From Muribaculaceae bacterium (GTDB lineage Bacteria > Bacteroidota > Bacteroidia > Bacteroidales > Muribaculaceae): a stretch of 64,000 bases of DNA. Both the position numbers and the translations under genes were made by a program. The stretch is from contig JAFLTY010000002.1 in the NCBI GenBank assembly GCA_022509065.1, positions 1-64,000 of the forward strand, read 5' to 3'. Positions 1 through 9,138 of the stretch are shown here, piece after piece; position 1 is the first letter of the stretch, and each line of letters opens with the position of its first letter. Below the pieces are notes generated by a model. That model searched no databases, was not told the origin of the DNA, and worked only from the letters and a program-made list of their open reading frames with translations.

Positions 1-450
1 ATTATATCCTCGGTCAAGTTCAGTCTGGAGATTGGCAACTAATAACGGAGCAAAATTTTCAATTTTGGAACGTACCAATGCAAGACGTTCTCGGTTGCTG
101 AAAATCTCGCGCACGAGGAAACCCGGCAATTCCGAATTATCTGCAATGAAATCAATATGACGGTCTATGATATGTCGAAGCTTTTCCGCGAAAGGATAAT
201 CCCCGGAGATAATTGTATCTTTAATCAGGGAGGCAAGAAGTTCCAGTTTCTGTGAGATAATTTTTTCAAAAATTTTCTCTTTGGTTCTGAAATAATAATG
301 GAACATTGCATGAGTTACACCGGCTTTTGCAGCGATTTCAGTGGTACGTGCACCGGCAAAACCCTTCAGCATGAATTCCGCCTCAGCCGCTTCAATTATT
401 TTCTGTTCAGTGTTTTGCTCAATATTTTGGCTCGAGTTTTCTGGTATCAT
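1..450 (-). CDS. TetR/AcrR family transcriptional regulator (C-terminus truncated by window edge)
   Basis: Minus-strand translation from ATG at 450: MIPENSSQNIEQNTEQKIIEAAEAEFMLKGFAGARTTEIAAKAGVTHAMFHYYFRTKEKIFEKII..., a classic TetR HTH; frame stays open to base 1. Confidence 0.88.
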   Translation of the reverse strand, partial: MIPENSSQNIEQNTEQKIIEAAEAEFMLKGFAGARTTEIAAKAGVTHAMFHYYFRTKEKIFEKIISQKLELLASLIKDTIISGDYPFAEKLRHIIDRHIDFIADNSELPGFLVREIFSNRERLALVRSKIENFAPLLVANLQTELDRGYN

Positions 451-869
451 AAAATCTTTAATTTTTACCGCCTATATTGATTAACAATATTGTTAACGCA
501 AATTTATAAATAAATTCTAATTGAGCCAAAAATAATTTGACAGAGTTCGCGGATGCCACGAGAGTTGTAGAGTCCATTGGATCCATAGACAGTTTGTATA
601 TTACTATCAAGAAGAATTAGAGAGGTAGTCGGGAGCTCAGACTCGCTTGACTGGGCGCTGAAGTTTTGCACCTCGTTTTGGAACCTACATACAACCCAAT
701 CAAGAGGATGTGAAATAGTTTCTTAAAAATAAAGTTGTTATACAACCTTTTTTATAAAAATTTGTTATATTTTTGAACGAATTATTCAAAACTACTCTTT
801 GACCATTAAATATCAATAATTTCAACAATTAAATATCTGTAATTATAAACAATCTAAAATTTAAAGATT

Positions 870-1070
870 ATGAAAACACTTCCCGCAATCCTGGCTATAG
901 CCGGCGGCGTAGCAGCCGGAGCTGCTGTTGGTTTGTTGCTTGCACCTACATCAGGTAAAGAAACACGCAAATCAATTCGCGATTTTGTCAAGTCAAAATG
1001 TCCTGCCATGAAAGAACACAAACTTGAAGCTCTCGTAGAGAAAATAAAAGAAGAACTTGAAGAAGTATAA
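870..1070 (+). CDS. YtxH-like small membrane-associated protein
   Basis: MKTLPAILAIAGGVAAGAAVGLLLAPTSGKETRKSI: Gly/Ala TM segment plus LLLAP.SGKETR, typical of YtxH. Confidence 0.8.
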   Translation: MKTLPAILAIAGGVAAGAAVGLLLAPTSGKETRKSIRDFVKSKCPAMKEHKLEALVEKIKEELEEV

Positions 1071-1094
1071 ATTATCATATACACTTATATAGTC

Positions 1095-1343
1095 ATGAAA
1101 AGTTTAGGTATATTTTTAAGTGGTCTGGCAGCCGGTGCTGTAGCCGGTATATTGCTTGCTCCTGACAAGGGTACTGTAACTCGCGAAAAATTATGTGAAC
1201 GCGTTAGAGACGTTTTAAGGAGAAAAGGTTTGCTCACTGCAGAAGAGGTTGAAACGGTTGTCGAAGCCGTTGCGGCTCTCGAAGCTGAGGCAGAAGCAGA
1301 AGCCAAAGAAGCAAAAAAAGAACATCATTCAGCAAAGAAATAA
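1095..1343 (+). CDS. YtxH-like small protein, paralog of preceding gene
   Basis: MKSLGIFLSGLAAGAVAGILLAPDKGTVTREKL..., same TM+LLAP layout, Ala/Glu/Lys-rich tail. Confidence 0.75.
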   Translation: MKSLGIFLSGLAAGAVAGILLAPDKGTVTREKLCERVRDVLRRKGLLTAEEVETVVEAVAALEAEAEAEAKEAKKEHHSAKK

Positions 1344-1362
1344 ATATATCGTCTTTTTTACG

Positions 1363-1402
1363 CTCACAAAGCTTTGAAGCTAAGACTTTGAGGCTTTGTG
1401 AG
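1363..1402. terminator. Inverted repeat downstream of YtxH genes
   Basis: CTCACAAAGC...GCTTTGTGAG, 10-bp perfect stem. Confidence 0.55.
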
Positions 1403-1593
1403 GGAAAAAGGGATTCTTGAATTGCGGGATGATTGTTATAAAATATGCCCGTAATGGAATTATTTGATAACTTCCTATTATGGGATTTGTCGTCCAACGA
1501 AAAAAAGCTCTTTAAAGAGAACACTTGCCTTTAAAGAAGAAGAGATTGGTAGAGTCTGATTAATTTATTGTTCATTTCTTAATAGTTCACATT

Positions 1594-2103
1594 ATGCCGA
1601 TAAAAGCACGCCAAACCATTCGAGACTCGATAAACGGAATATCCGACGACGCGCGTCGGCTTGCAATGCTGTATATTGACAAAGCGAAACTGGTGACAAC
1701 TGAGAAACTTTCATTGACGTTGTCATCAATAGCCTTTTCAGCTGTTGCAATAGCCGTCGGCATTGTTTTTTTGGTTTTTGTCTCAATAGGTATAGGTCAC
1801 CTTCTTGCCTCAAGCATAGCTCCACATCTGGCTTACCTTATTGTGGCAGGGTTTTATCTGGTTCTTTTTATAGCTGTTTTTTGCCTGCGTAAGAGATTGT
1901 TCATCAATCCTGTGACACGTTTCATGTCGCGAATGATATTGAATGAGCCGGATTCTGTGGATGACGATCAGTTGGACGAGCTGGCGCGCCAAATCGCTCA
2001 GGTTATACGTCAAACAAAATCGACCAAGGCTATTCGTGGAGATATAGAAAAAGATAATATCCCGGGTATCGAAGATTTAGACCAGGAAGGAGGTGAATCA
2101 TGA
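1594..2103 (+). CDS. Phage holin family / DUF1469-like membrane protein
   Basis: Two hydrophobic TM segments after an amphipathic N-terminus; usual neighbour of YtxH genes in Bacteroidetes. Confidence 0.6.
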   Translation: MPIKARQTIRDSINGISDDARRLAMLYIDKAKLVTTEKLSLTLSSIAFSAVAIAVGIVFLVFVSIGIGHLLASSIAPHLAYLIVAGFYLVLFIAVFCLRKRLFINPVTRFMSRMILNEPDSVDDDQLDELARQIAQVIRQTKSTKAIRGDIEKDNIPGIEDLDQEGGES

Positions 2104-2363
2104 CTAAGATAAGTAGTGAGAACTCCCGGTGGAAAGGTTATACTTTGGAGGAGATACAACAGTTAAGGCTCGAAAATCAGGCAGACATCGATGCCCAAAA
2201 AAGAGTCTTGTTGTCGCGTTTCGACTTTATCAGTTCTTTCAGAGCCAAAAACAAAGAGATAGTGGGCAATGTTATGTCTTTTGTGGGCTATCTTGACTAT
2301 ATCAGTCTGGGTATAACGCTAATCAAGAAACTAAGACCATTGTTTTCACGAAAGAAGAAATAA
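2100..2363 (+). CDS. Hypothetical protein, translationally coupled to preceding gene
   Basis: ATGA overlap at 2100-2103; basic C-terminus. Confidence 0.6.
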   Translation: MTKISSENSRWKGYTLEEIQQLRLENQADIDAQKRVLLSRFDFISSFRAKNKEIVGNVMSFVGYLDYISLGITLIKKLRPLFSRKKK

Positions 2364-2440
2364 TAATAACAAGCAGTAAGAAAAGAAAACGAGTGACCGC
2401 CCTGCATTTAACAGTTCTTTGCTTATTGTTTATTTTTGGT

Positions 2441-3793
2441 TCAAAGCGTCTTTGACGATGAATTGTCGAGCCGGCTAAAGAAATGTGTAAAGGCCGAAAT
2501 TACATAATTGTGGTCTGCAATCGATGCTGTTTCTCGTGCTGAATGCATTGCCCAAATAGCTGCTCCCATATCGACGCCGCGCAAAGGTATCTGAGATGTA
2601 AGTATATTGCCAAGGGTAGATCCACCTGCCGTGTCACTGTGATTGACAAAATATTGTACTGGGACACCGGCTTCATGGCAAATGGATGCGAAGATTGCGG
2701 CTGAGACGGCGTCCGTCATGTACTTGCAATTGGCGTTGATTTTGATAACCGGTCCTTTGCCAAGCACCGGGTGGTTTGTGGGATCCTGTTTCTCGACATA
2801 GTTGGGATGGACTCCATGAGCATTATCAGCGCTTATCATGAAAGAATCGGCGATGGAGCGCATGTAGTTTTCCTCAGACTGTTTCATGGAGGCATTGATG
2901 CGCCGTAATACGTAATCGAGGATAGGCGAGCCTGCGCCCTGTTTAGTTCCGGAGCCGGTCTCTTCGTTGTCGAAGATGGCGACCACTCGGGTGAAATCGG
3001 CGTTTCTTTTTTGATTGACAGCATTTATGAGCGACGTTACGGCGGCGTGAACCATCGAGAGGTCATCCAGACGGCCGCATGTTATGAAGTCGTCGTATGC
3101 GCCAACTGTTTCGGGACCGGTGGTGTCGTACACTGACAGGTCGTAATCCAAAATATCTTCAATCCTCAATCCCAACTCCGCGGCCACAAGCCGAGTGAGC
3201 CATCCTTCAGGTTTCTCATTTTCCGGCAGACGTCCCACTATGGGTAACATGTCTTTTTGACGGGAAATAGCGTATCCGTCATTGACTTGACGGTTGTAAT
3301 GAATGGCCAAACTCGGAATAGTCATTAACGGAAGGTCAAATTTTACGAGTCTTATATAAGGATGCAAAGCGTCCTTACCCCGTACCACTACTCGACCTGC
3401 AAGTGACAAAGGACGGTCAAACCATGTGGAAAGAATGGGACCGCCATAGACTTCCGTATTGAGTTTCATCATCCGACCGTCGCTAAGTATTTCGGCGTTG
3501 GGTTTGACCCTGAAGCATGGCGAATCACTATGAGCTGATATTATGCGGAAAGGTACAACGCCGGCAACGGTATCTGCTGTTACAAAGGCAAATACTGCGC
3601 TGTCATTTTGTGTTATATAATATCCCTCACCGGGTCTAATATCCCAAGAATCAGTGGCGTGGAGACGGGTGAATCCAGCTTCGTCCAGCATGTGGCACAC
3701 AGTGTCAGCGGCCCAAAAATTAACGACTGAGCGTTTTAGAAAATCATTAATATCCATGGTTCTAAAACAAGGCGTGTCGGAAGGATGTGTCAT
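2441..3793 (-). CDS. M18 family aminopeptidase
   Basis: 450 aa; SAHSDSPCFRVKPN, DNEETGSGTKQGAGSP and NHSDTAGGSTLGNI motifs of M18 metallopeptidases. Confidence 0.93.
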   Translation of the reverse strand: MTHPSDTPCFRTMDINDFLKRSVVNFWAADTVCHMLDEAGFTRLHATDSWDIRPGEGYYITQNDSAVFAFVTADTVAGVVPFRIISAHSDSPCFRVKPNAEILSDGRMMKLNTEVYGGPILSTWFDRPLSLAGRVVVRGKDALHPYIRLVKFDLPLMTIPSLAIHYNRQVNDGYAISRQKDMLPIVGRLPENEKPEGWLTRLVAAELGLRIEDILDYDLSVYDTTGPETVGAYDDFITCGRLDDLSMVHAAVTSLINAVNQKRNADFTRVVAIFDNEETGSGTKQGAGSPILDYVLRRINASMKQSEENYMRSIADSFMISADNAHGVHPNYVEKQDPTNHPVLGKGPVIKINANCKYMTDAVSAAIFASICHEAGVPVQYFVNHSDTAGGSTLGNILTSQIPLRGVDMGAAIWAMHSARETASIADHNYVISAFTHFFSRLDNSSSKTL

Positions 3794-3800
3794 AGTTGAA

Positions 3801-4349
3801 TTATTCGAAATCCGAATTTAATGTGCCATTAAAAGCGATAGCGTTTATTGCGCGAAGTACATTTGTAAGTGTTTGGCTCCAAAAGTCGACAAACGATTCT
3901 TTAACAGCGGCCAACGCGTCATTTATAATGACCACAGGAGCTTCTCGACATGTTTCGAGGAGGTCGTAGTATACCTGAAAAAGATCTGCGAGACATTCGC
4001 TTATGGTAGCGGCTATAGGAGAATCAGAGTATTTCATGTCCTGCATGAAAACTTCGAGAAAAGTGTCTTCTTCACCAAGTAGAGAAGCTATTGAGTCGCG
4101 TGCAGTGTTATATGCGTCCTCATCGAGTGCGGGTGCTATATAACCGCCTTCGCCTTCAAACATATCCACTTTAAGATCTATTGCCGAGATATAAATACGC
4201 GGCAACAAACGCACCATACGATCCACAAAAGATTGAGGCTCATAGTCACCTATGTTTTCAATTGCCTCACAGTATTCGTTGCATAATGCGAGAAACGATA
4301 ACGCGTTAGGTGTCAATTGATCGGATTGATTATCGTTAAATGCATCCAT
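3801..4349 (-). CDS. DUF5063 domain-containing protein
   Basis: 182 aa acidic helical protein adjacent to nadD in Bacteroidales. Confidence 0.6.
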   Translation of the reverse strand: MDAFNDNQSDQLTPNALSFLALCNEYCEAIENIGDYEPQSFVDRMVRLLPRIYISAIDLKVDMFEGEGGYIAPALDEDAYNTARDSIASLLGEEDTFLEVFMQDMKYSDSPIAATISECLADLFQVYYDLLETCREAPVVIINDALAAVKESFVDFWSQTLTNVLRAINAIAFNGTLNSDFE

Positions 4350-4939
4350 TAGGATTTGTTTTGATAAAGTTTGTTGTCAATGATGTATTTATAAACTCCT
4401 GCAGGGAGAAAGAAGGACACATCTCGTCCCTGGGTTACGGCTTGTCTCACAAATGTGGATGAAATATCGATTATAGGCGCTTCTATAACTTCCATGCCAT
4501 CGACATTCTGATTTTCTATAGGATAGCCCAGACGCGGATAAACAAGAACTGAGTATTCATCCAGGATACGTTGCCACTCTTTCCATTTCTCAAAAACAGC
4601 CCAGTTATCGCTGCCGATAATCAGTTTGAATTTTTTAGAAGGATAACGTTTCGACAATGTATCGAGCGTGTTAATGGTAAATGAAGGGCGAGGCATTGAC
4701 AGTTCAATGTCGCATGTTTCGATACCTTTGATATCTTTAGTGGCACGATTCAGCATGTGGAGCCTTTTCATGTCTGGCATTAGCGAAGCCGAACTTTTCA
4801 GCGGATTCTGAGGTGAAAGCGTCAGCCATACTTTGTCGGCATATCCCCATTCGCGTACATACTGAGCGAGCATCAAATGGCCGATATGTACCGGATTAAA
4901 CGAGCCTCCAAGGATACCGATAGTTTCTTCCAAAGCCAT
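4349..4939 (-). CDS. nadD: Nicotinate-nucleotide adenylyltransferase
   Basis: GILGGSFNPVHIGHLMLAQ and ISSTFVR motifs. Confidence 0.95.
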   Translation of the reverse strand: MALEETIGILGGSFNPVHIGHLMLAQYVREWGYADKVWLTLSPQNPLKSSASLMPDMKRLHMLNRATKDIKGIETCDIELSMPRPSFTINTLDTLSKRYPSKKFKLIIGSDNWAVFEKWKEWQRILDEYSVLVYPRLGYPIENQNVDGMEVIEAPIIDISSTFVRQAVTQGRDVSFFLPAGVYKYIIDNKLYQNKS

Positions 4940-4951
4940 TCCGGGTGAGAA

Positions 4952-5536
4952 TCAAGAGTTAAGAAAATCAGTAATGACACGTCGCGTGTTTATGATGGCT
5001 CTTTCGAGATCGTCGTTGACAAGCTGTTTGTCTAATTTGTCAGCGAAAGAAATCTCGTACTGGGCTTTGGCTATGCGTTCATCGATGACAGACGGGTCTT
5101 CTGTGCCGCGACTTACCAGACGCTTGCGCAGTTCGTCAATGGAAGGAGGCAGTATGAAAAGGGTTAGGGCATCGTCGCCAAATATTTTTTTTACGTTCAT
5201 AGCCCCCTTCACGTCGATGTCAAGAACAATATTTTCGCCTCTATTCAGAGCGGTTCGCAATTCCGATTCGAGAGTGCCGTAATAACGGCCGGGATAAACT
5301 TCTTCCCACTCAATAAACTTATTCTCGGCAACTGCCTGTTTAAATTCAGGGGTTGTCATGAAATGATAATGAACGCCGTCAACCTCGCCATCGCGTGGGG
5401 CGCGGTTGGTAGCCGACACTGAAAACTGCAGCGGCATATCGCTGTCATCGAGTATGGAATTGATAATGGTTGACTTGCCGCATCCCGAGGGAGCAGCCAC
5501 AACAAACAGTTTTCCTTTCTTTTGCCCGTTATTCAT
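4952..5536 (-). CDS. gmk: Guanylate kinase
   Basis: VVAAPSGCGKSTI, SVSATNRAPRDGEVDGVHYHF, LDIDVKGA. Confidence 0.95.
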   Translation of the reverse strand: MNNGQKKGKLFVVAAPSGCGKSTIINSILDDSDMPLQFSVSATNRAPRDGEVDGVHYHFMTTPEFKQAVAENKFIEWEEVYPGRYYGTLESELRTALNRGENIVLDIDVKGAMNVKKIFGDDALTLFILPPSIDELRKRLVSRGTEDPSVIDERIAKAQYEISFADKLDKQLVNDDLERAIINTRRVITDFLNS

Positions 5537-5555
5537 ATCTTTTGGTTTTAATTGA

Positions 5556-6446
5556 TTACATAACGTTGAGCACCTGCTCTTTTATTTGCTCGAGTTCATC
5601 TTTCATTCTCACAACTATGTTTTGCATTTCGGCATGGTTGCTTTTAGAACCGAGAGTGTTGATTTCGCGGGTCATTTCCTGCGCGATAAAACCGAGCTTC
5701 TTTCCTTGTCCACCTTTGGGTTGGTTCATTGTCTCGATAAAATAATCGAGGTGTTGTCTTAAACGTTGCTTTTCCTCATTGACATCGAGTTTTTCGATGT
5801 AATATATCATTTCTTGCTCGAGTCGGTTTTTATCGTAATCAACTGCCGGTATCTTGGAAAGAGAGTCGGTAAGACGTTCTCGTATCTTTTCTACCCGTTC
5901 TGTTTCATATTTGTCGACCTGTGAAAGCAATTCGCGGATACGCTCAATGCGTAGGCTGAAAAATTCTTCCAATCGAAGCCCCTCGCTTCTACGGTAATCC
6001 ATCAATGCTTTCAGCGCGGATTTTGCTGTATTCATTACATCGACCAGCAGTGTGTTTGTGGTCTGTTCGGATTGATCGAATTCGTCGGTTGCCGTCACTA
6101 CGTCAGGTAACCTCAGTATTGTCGCATACCAATCCTCGGGCGCCGGAATACCGACAATTCTTGCTACTTCGGTCAGTTGATCCTTATATGCGGCAAAGAC
6201 ATCGGGATTGATGCGCGAAGAAGTACGAAAGTCCGTCCTTTCGATATTGATAATCAGATCTATTTTTCCTCTTTCGGCAATCGATGACACTAAACTACGC
6301 AACTCCGGTTCGATGGATCTGCAGCCGAAGGGCATACGACAAGTCAGGTCGAGTTGTTTGGAATTAAGAGACTTGACATCCGCGGTGATTTTACGGGTTG
6401 GAGTTTCTGTGATGTGGCTGCCGTATCCGGTCATTGAGTAAAGCAT
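5556..6446 (-). CDS. YicC family endoribonuclease-like protein
   Basis: MLYSMTGYG start and C-terminal REINTLGSKSNHAEMQNIVVRMKDELEQIKEQVLNV. Confidence 0.93.
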   Translation of the reverse strand: MLYSMTGYGSHITETPTRKITADVKSLNSKQLDLTCRMPFGCRSIEPELRSLVSSIAERGKIDLIINIERTDFRTSSRINPDVFAAYKDQLTEVARIVGIPAPEDWYATILRLPDVVTATDEFDQSEQTTNTLLVDVMNTAKSALKALMDYRRSEGLRLEEFFSLRIERIRELLSQVDKYETERVEKIRERLTDSLSKIPAVDYDKNRLEQEMIYYIEKLDVNEEKQRLRQHLDYFIETMNQPKGGQGKKLGFIAQEMTREINTLGSKSNHAEMQNIVVRMKDELEQIKEQVLNVM

Positions 6447-6540
6447 AATCTCTGATTGTGTTGAAAGATGCTTAGAGTTAAACGTAAGGAGATGATGTGA
6501 AAAGTAGTTGACGCAAATTTACAAAAAAATCTGATATATG

Positions 6541-6608
6541 AGAGCCGGGTTTGACAATTTATCTTCTTTGACTCTTCAGCGCTTAACAGTTATTGTCGAA
6601 CCGGCTCT
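6541..6608. repeat. Hairpin of repeated family (copy A)
   Basis: AGAGCCGG gttt GACAAT ... ATTGTC gaa CCGGCTCT; same arms as 29592-29623 and 37892-37926. Confidence 0.6.
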
Positions 6609-6942
6609 TAAGATACTGAAGATTGAGTTGTTGTACTTTCCAATATATAGAGGCAATAGATAAAAAATAAAAAAACTAAAAAGTGTTAACAAGGCATGGT
6701 AAAAATAAAAAGTAAGTTAAAAAATCATCTTTACTATAAAAAAAACCATTAAAAAAAGTTGTGTGAATTTGGAGTTATGTATATTTTTGTGCTTTGTAAG
6801 AAGATAGGCGATAAACGCATCGTTGTTTTTTCTTCAAAAATTCAAGTTATTTCATTGTTTTGTAACAAAATTGTTATTTTTATAAGCCAATCGTTTACAA
6901 ACCAAAAGAGACAAGGTTTAATCCGTCTGTCTTATAATAAAT

Positions 6943-7524
6943 ATGTGTTTAAAAAGATATTTACTAATATTGCTTACCATGGTTAGTCTTGCCGCAGTTA
7001 CAAAAGCGCAAGACGTTTCGGTAAAGACTAATTTGTTATATGACGCGCTCGCCAACGTCAATGCGGGAGCCGAAGTTAAGCTCGCTCCTCGATGGTCGGT
7101 TGATGTATCGGGCGATTTCAATTGCTGGACAATAAATGAACACAAGTGGAAGCACTGGTTTGCTCAACCCGAACTGCGTTATTGGTTTTGCGATGCCTTT
7201 GCGAAACACTTTGTGGGTGTCCATGCCATAGGCGGTCAATATAACGTAGGTAATATTAGTGGCCTCCCTAATTTTTTAGGTAATGATTTTTCTAAACTGG
7301 CTCATGAACGCTATCAAGGATGGGGCGTTGGCGGAGGTGTCGCTTATGGTTACGCTTTACCATTAAGCCATCATTGGAACATGGAGTTCGAAATAGGCTT
7401 CGGTTACGTTTTTCTTGATTACGACATATACGAATGCCACGATTGTGGTAAGAAAGTAGGCGATAAGAAACATCATTATGTTGGTCCGACAAAAGCCGCC
7501 ATTAATCTTGTTTACATATTTTGA
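6943..7524 (+). CDS. DUF3575 domain-containing protein (fimbrial-locus outer membrane protein)
   Basis: Signal peptide, then VKTNLLYDALANVNAGAEVKLAPRWSVDVSGDFNCW, beta-rich, C-terminal aromatic F. Confidence 0.85.
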   Translation: MCLKRYLLILLTMVSLAAVTKAQDVSVKTNLLYDALANVNAGAEVKLAPRWSVDVSGDFNCWTINEHKWKHWFAQPELRYWFCDAFAKHFVGVHAIGGQYNVGNISGLPNFLGNDFSKLAHERYQGWGVGGGVAYGYALPLSHHWNMEFEIGFGYVFLDYDIYECHDCGKKVGDKKHHYVGPTKAAINLVYIF

Positions 7525-7544
7525 CAGGAAAGGAGAACAGTAAG

Positions 7545-9020
7545 ATGAAAATAGGATATATTCTCAAAACAGGCATATTTGCCACGTTTTTCCTTTCAGC
7601 AAGCGTACTTTCGGCCAGCGAAACGCAACAACAGCTTGTACGTCAAATGACCACAGTCCATGACACCGTGGTTTGGAACATTCCGGTCAATGACATCACT
7701 ATGAAACGCAATGGCGATCTTTTGTCCGTAGGAATGGATATCGCTGTTGGGCAATACCCCATGCATGGAGACAAGGTGACTGTGCTTACACCAATGCTTG
7801 TCAACGGCAAAGACACTCTTTCGCTTAACAGCACCGGGCTTTACAGTCGCATACGATACATTCAATATCTGCGCGACGGGCGTGAACCGGTCAGCGGTCC
7901 CGACGAAACAGCCTATAAGTATTCCAAGCGTCCCGCAGTGCTTGATGTGAAAGAAGCTCTCAATTACGACGAATGGATGAACGGCGCAACTCTTTACCTT
8001 GAACGTTGCGATTATGGCTGTTGCCATACTTTGACCTATCGCGATCTGGTGCCTCTGGGACGTTGGCATCAGGCTATGTACACACCGGCATACCATTATG
8101 TCACACCTGAAGCTGAATTGGTTAAATTGCGTGAACTGAAGGGTAGGGCTTATATCGATTTCCCGGTCAATATGACCAACCTCTATCCCGACTATCGCAA
8201 AAACCCCATAGAACTTCAGAAAATCATTGCCACTATTGATTCAGTGCGCAATGACGAAGATGTAACAATCAAAGAAATCACCATCAAAGGTTACGCATCG
8301 CCCGAAAGCTCATGGAGCAACAACACACGCCTGGCTATGGGGCGCACGGCCACTTTGAAGAACTATGTCCAGAACTTGTATCGTTTTGACGAAAACCTGC
8401 TCAAAACAGACTTCACTCCCGAGGACTGGGAAGGTTTGCGCGAGTTTGTGGCTCAGTCCGGTCTCGAGCATCGTGACGAGATTCTGGCTCTCATAGACGA
8501 CCAATCCATCGAGCCCGATCCAAAAGAGGCGCTCCTGAAAAAAAGATATCCTCAGGAATACGATTTCCTGCTTAAGAATGTGTATCCGGCGCTACGTCAC
8601 TCCGACTACACCATCGAGTACACGATACGTCTATACACAACCCCCGACGATATTAAGCGTGTAATGGCGGAGGCTCCGCAAAAACTGTCACTCAACGAAT
8701 TTTTTGTTCTCGCTCAGTCTCTCCAGCCCGGTAGCGATGAGTATAACGAGGTTTTTGAGACTGCCGTGCGTATGTATCCCAACGATGAGGTTGCCAACCT
8801 CAATGCCGCCAACTCGGCCATGCAGCGTGGTGATATGACTAATGCCGCGCGATATCTCGAGAAAGCTGGCGACTCGGCCGATGCCGTTTATGCGCGTGGG
8901 GTTTATGCAGCTCAGACAGGCGATTATGACCGGGCGGCAAAACTTTTCCGCCAAGTAGCCGACACTATTCCCGAGGCTGCCGACGCTTTGACTTTTATAA
9001 ATGAATTAATTGTAAATTAA
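7545..9020 (+). CDS. DUF3868 / OmpA-like domain protein with C-terminal TPR-like region
   Basis: ATG at 7545 preceded by aaaggaga (ORF track begins upstream at TTG 7521); IKGYASPESSWSNNTRLAMGRTATLKNYV is OmpA-like; helical repeats at C-terminus. Confidence 0.8.
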   Translation: MKIGYILKTGIFATFFLSASVLSASETQQQLVRQMTTVHDTVVWNIPVNDITMKRNGDLLSVGMDIAVGQYPMHGDKVTVLTPMLVNGKDTLSLNSTGLYSRIRYIQYLRDGREPVSGPDETAYKYSKRPAVLDVKEALNYDEWMNGATLYLERCDYGCCHTLTYRDLVPLGRWHQAMYTPAYHYVTPEAELVKLRELKGRAYIDFPVNMTNLYPDYRKNPIELQKIIATIDSVRNDEDVTIKEITIKGYASPESSWSNNTRLAMGRTATLKNYVQNLYRFDENLLKTDFTPEDWEGLREFVAQSGLEHRDEILALIDDQSIEPDPKEALLKKRYPQEYDFLLKNVYPALRHSDYTIEYTIRLYTTPDDIKRVMAEAPQKLSLNEFFVLAQSLQPGSDEYNEVFETAVRMYPNDEVANLNAANSAMQRGDMTNAARYLEKAGDSADAVYARGVYAAQTGDYDRAAKLFRQVADTIPEAADALTFINELIVN

Positions 9021-9138
9021 TTATATCACCAATGAAATTTCCGGGTCTCTCATTCCGGTTTCCTGGAAAGTGATCCCAACAAATCTTTTAGAAATTAATT
9101 CGAAAAAAAAATAATAAAAACCATTCAATACTAACAAA

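Noticed and set aside
6447-6942. Invertible (phase-variable) promoter before the fimbrial operon
   Set aside because: No inverted repeat pair of convincing length flanking a promoter and no adjacent recombinase; only a hairpin of a repeated family was found.
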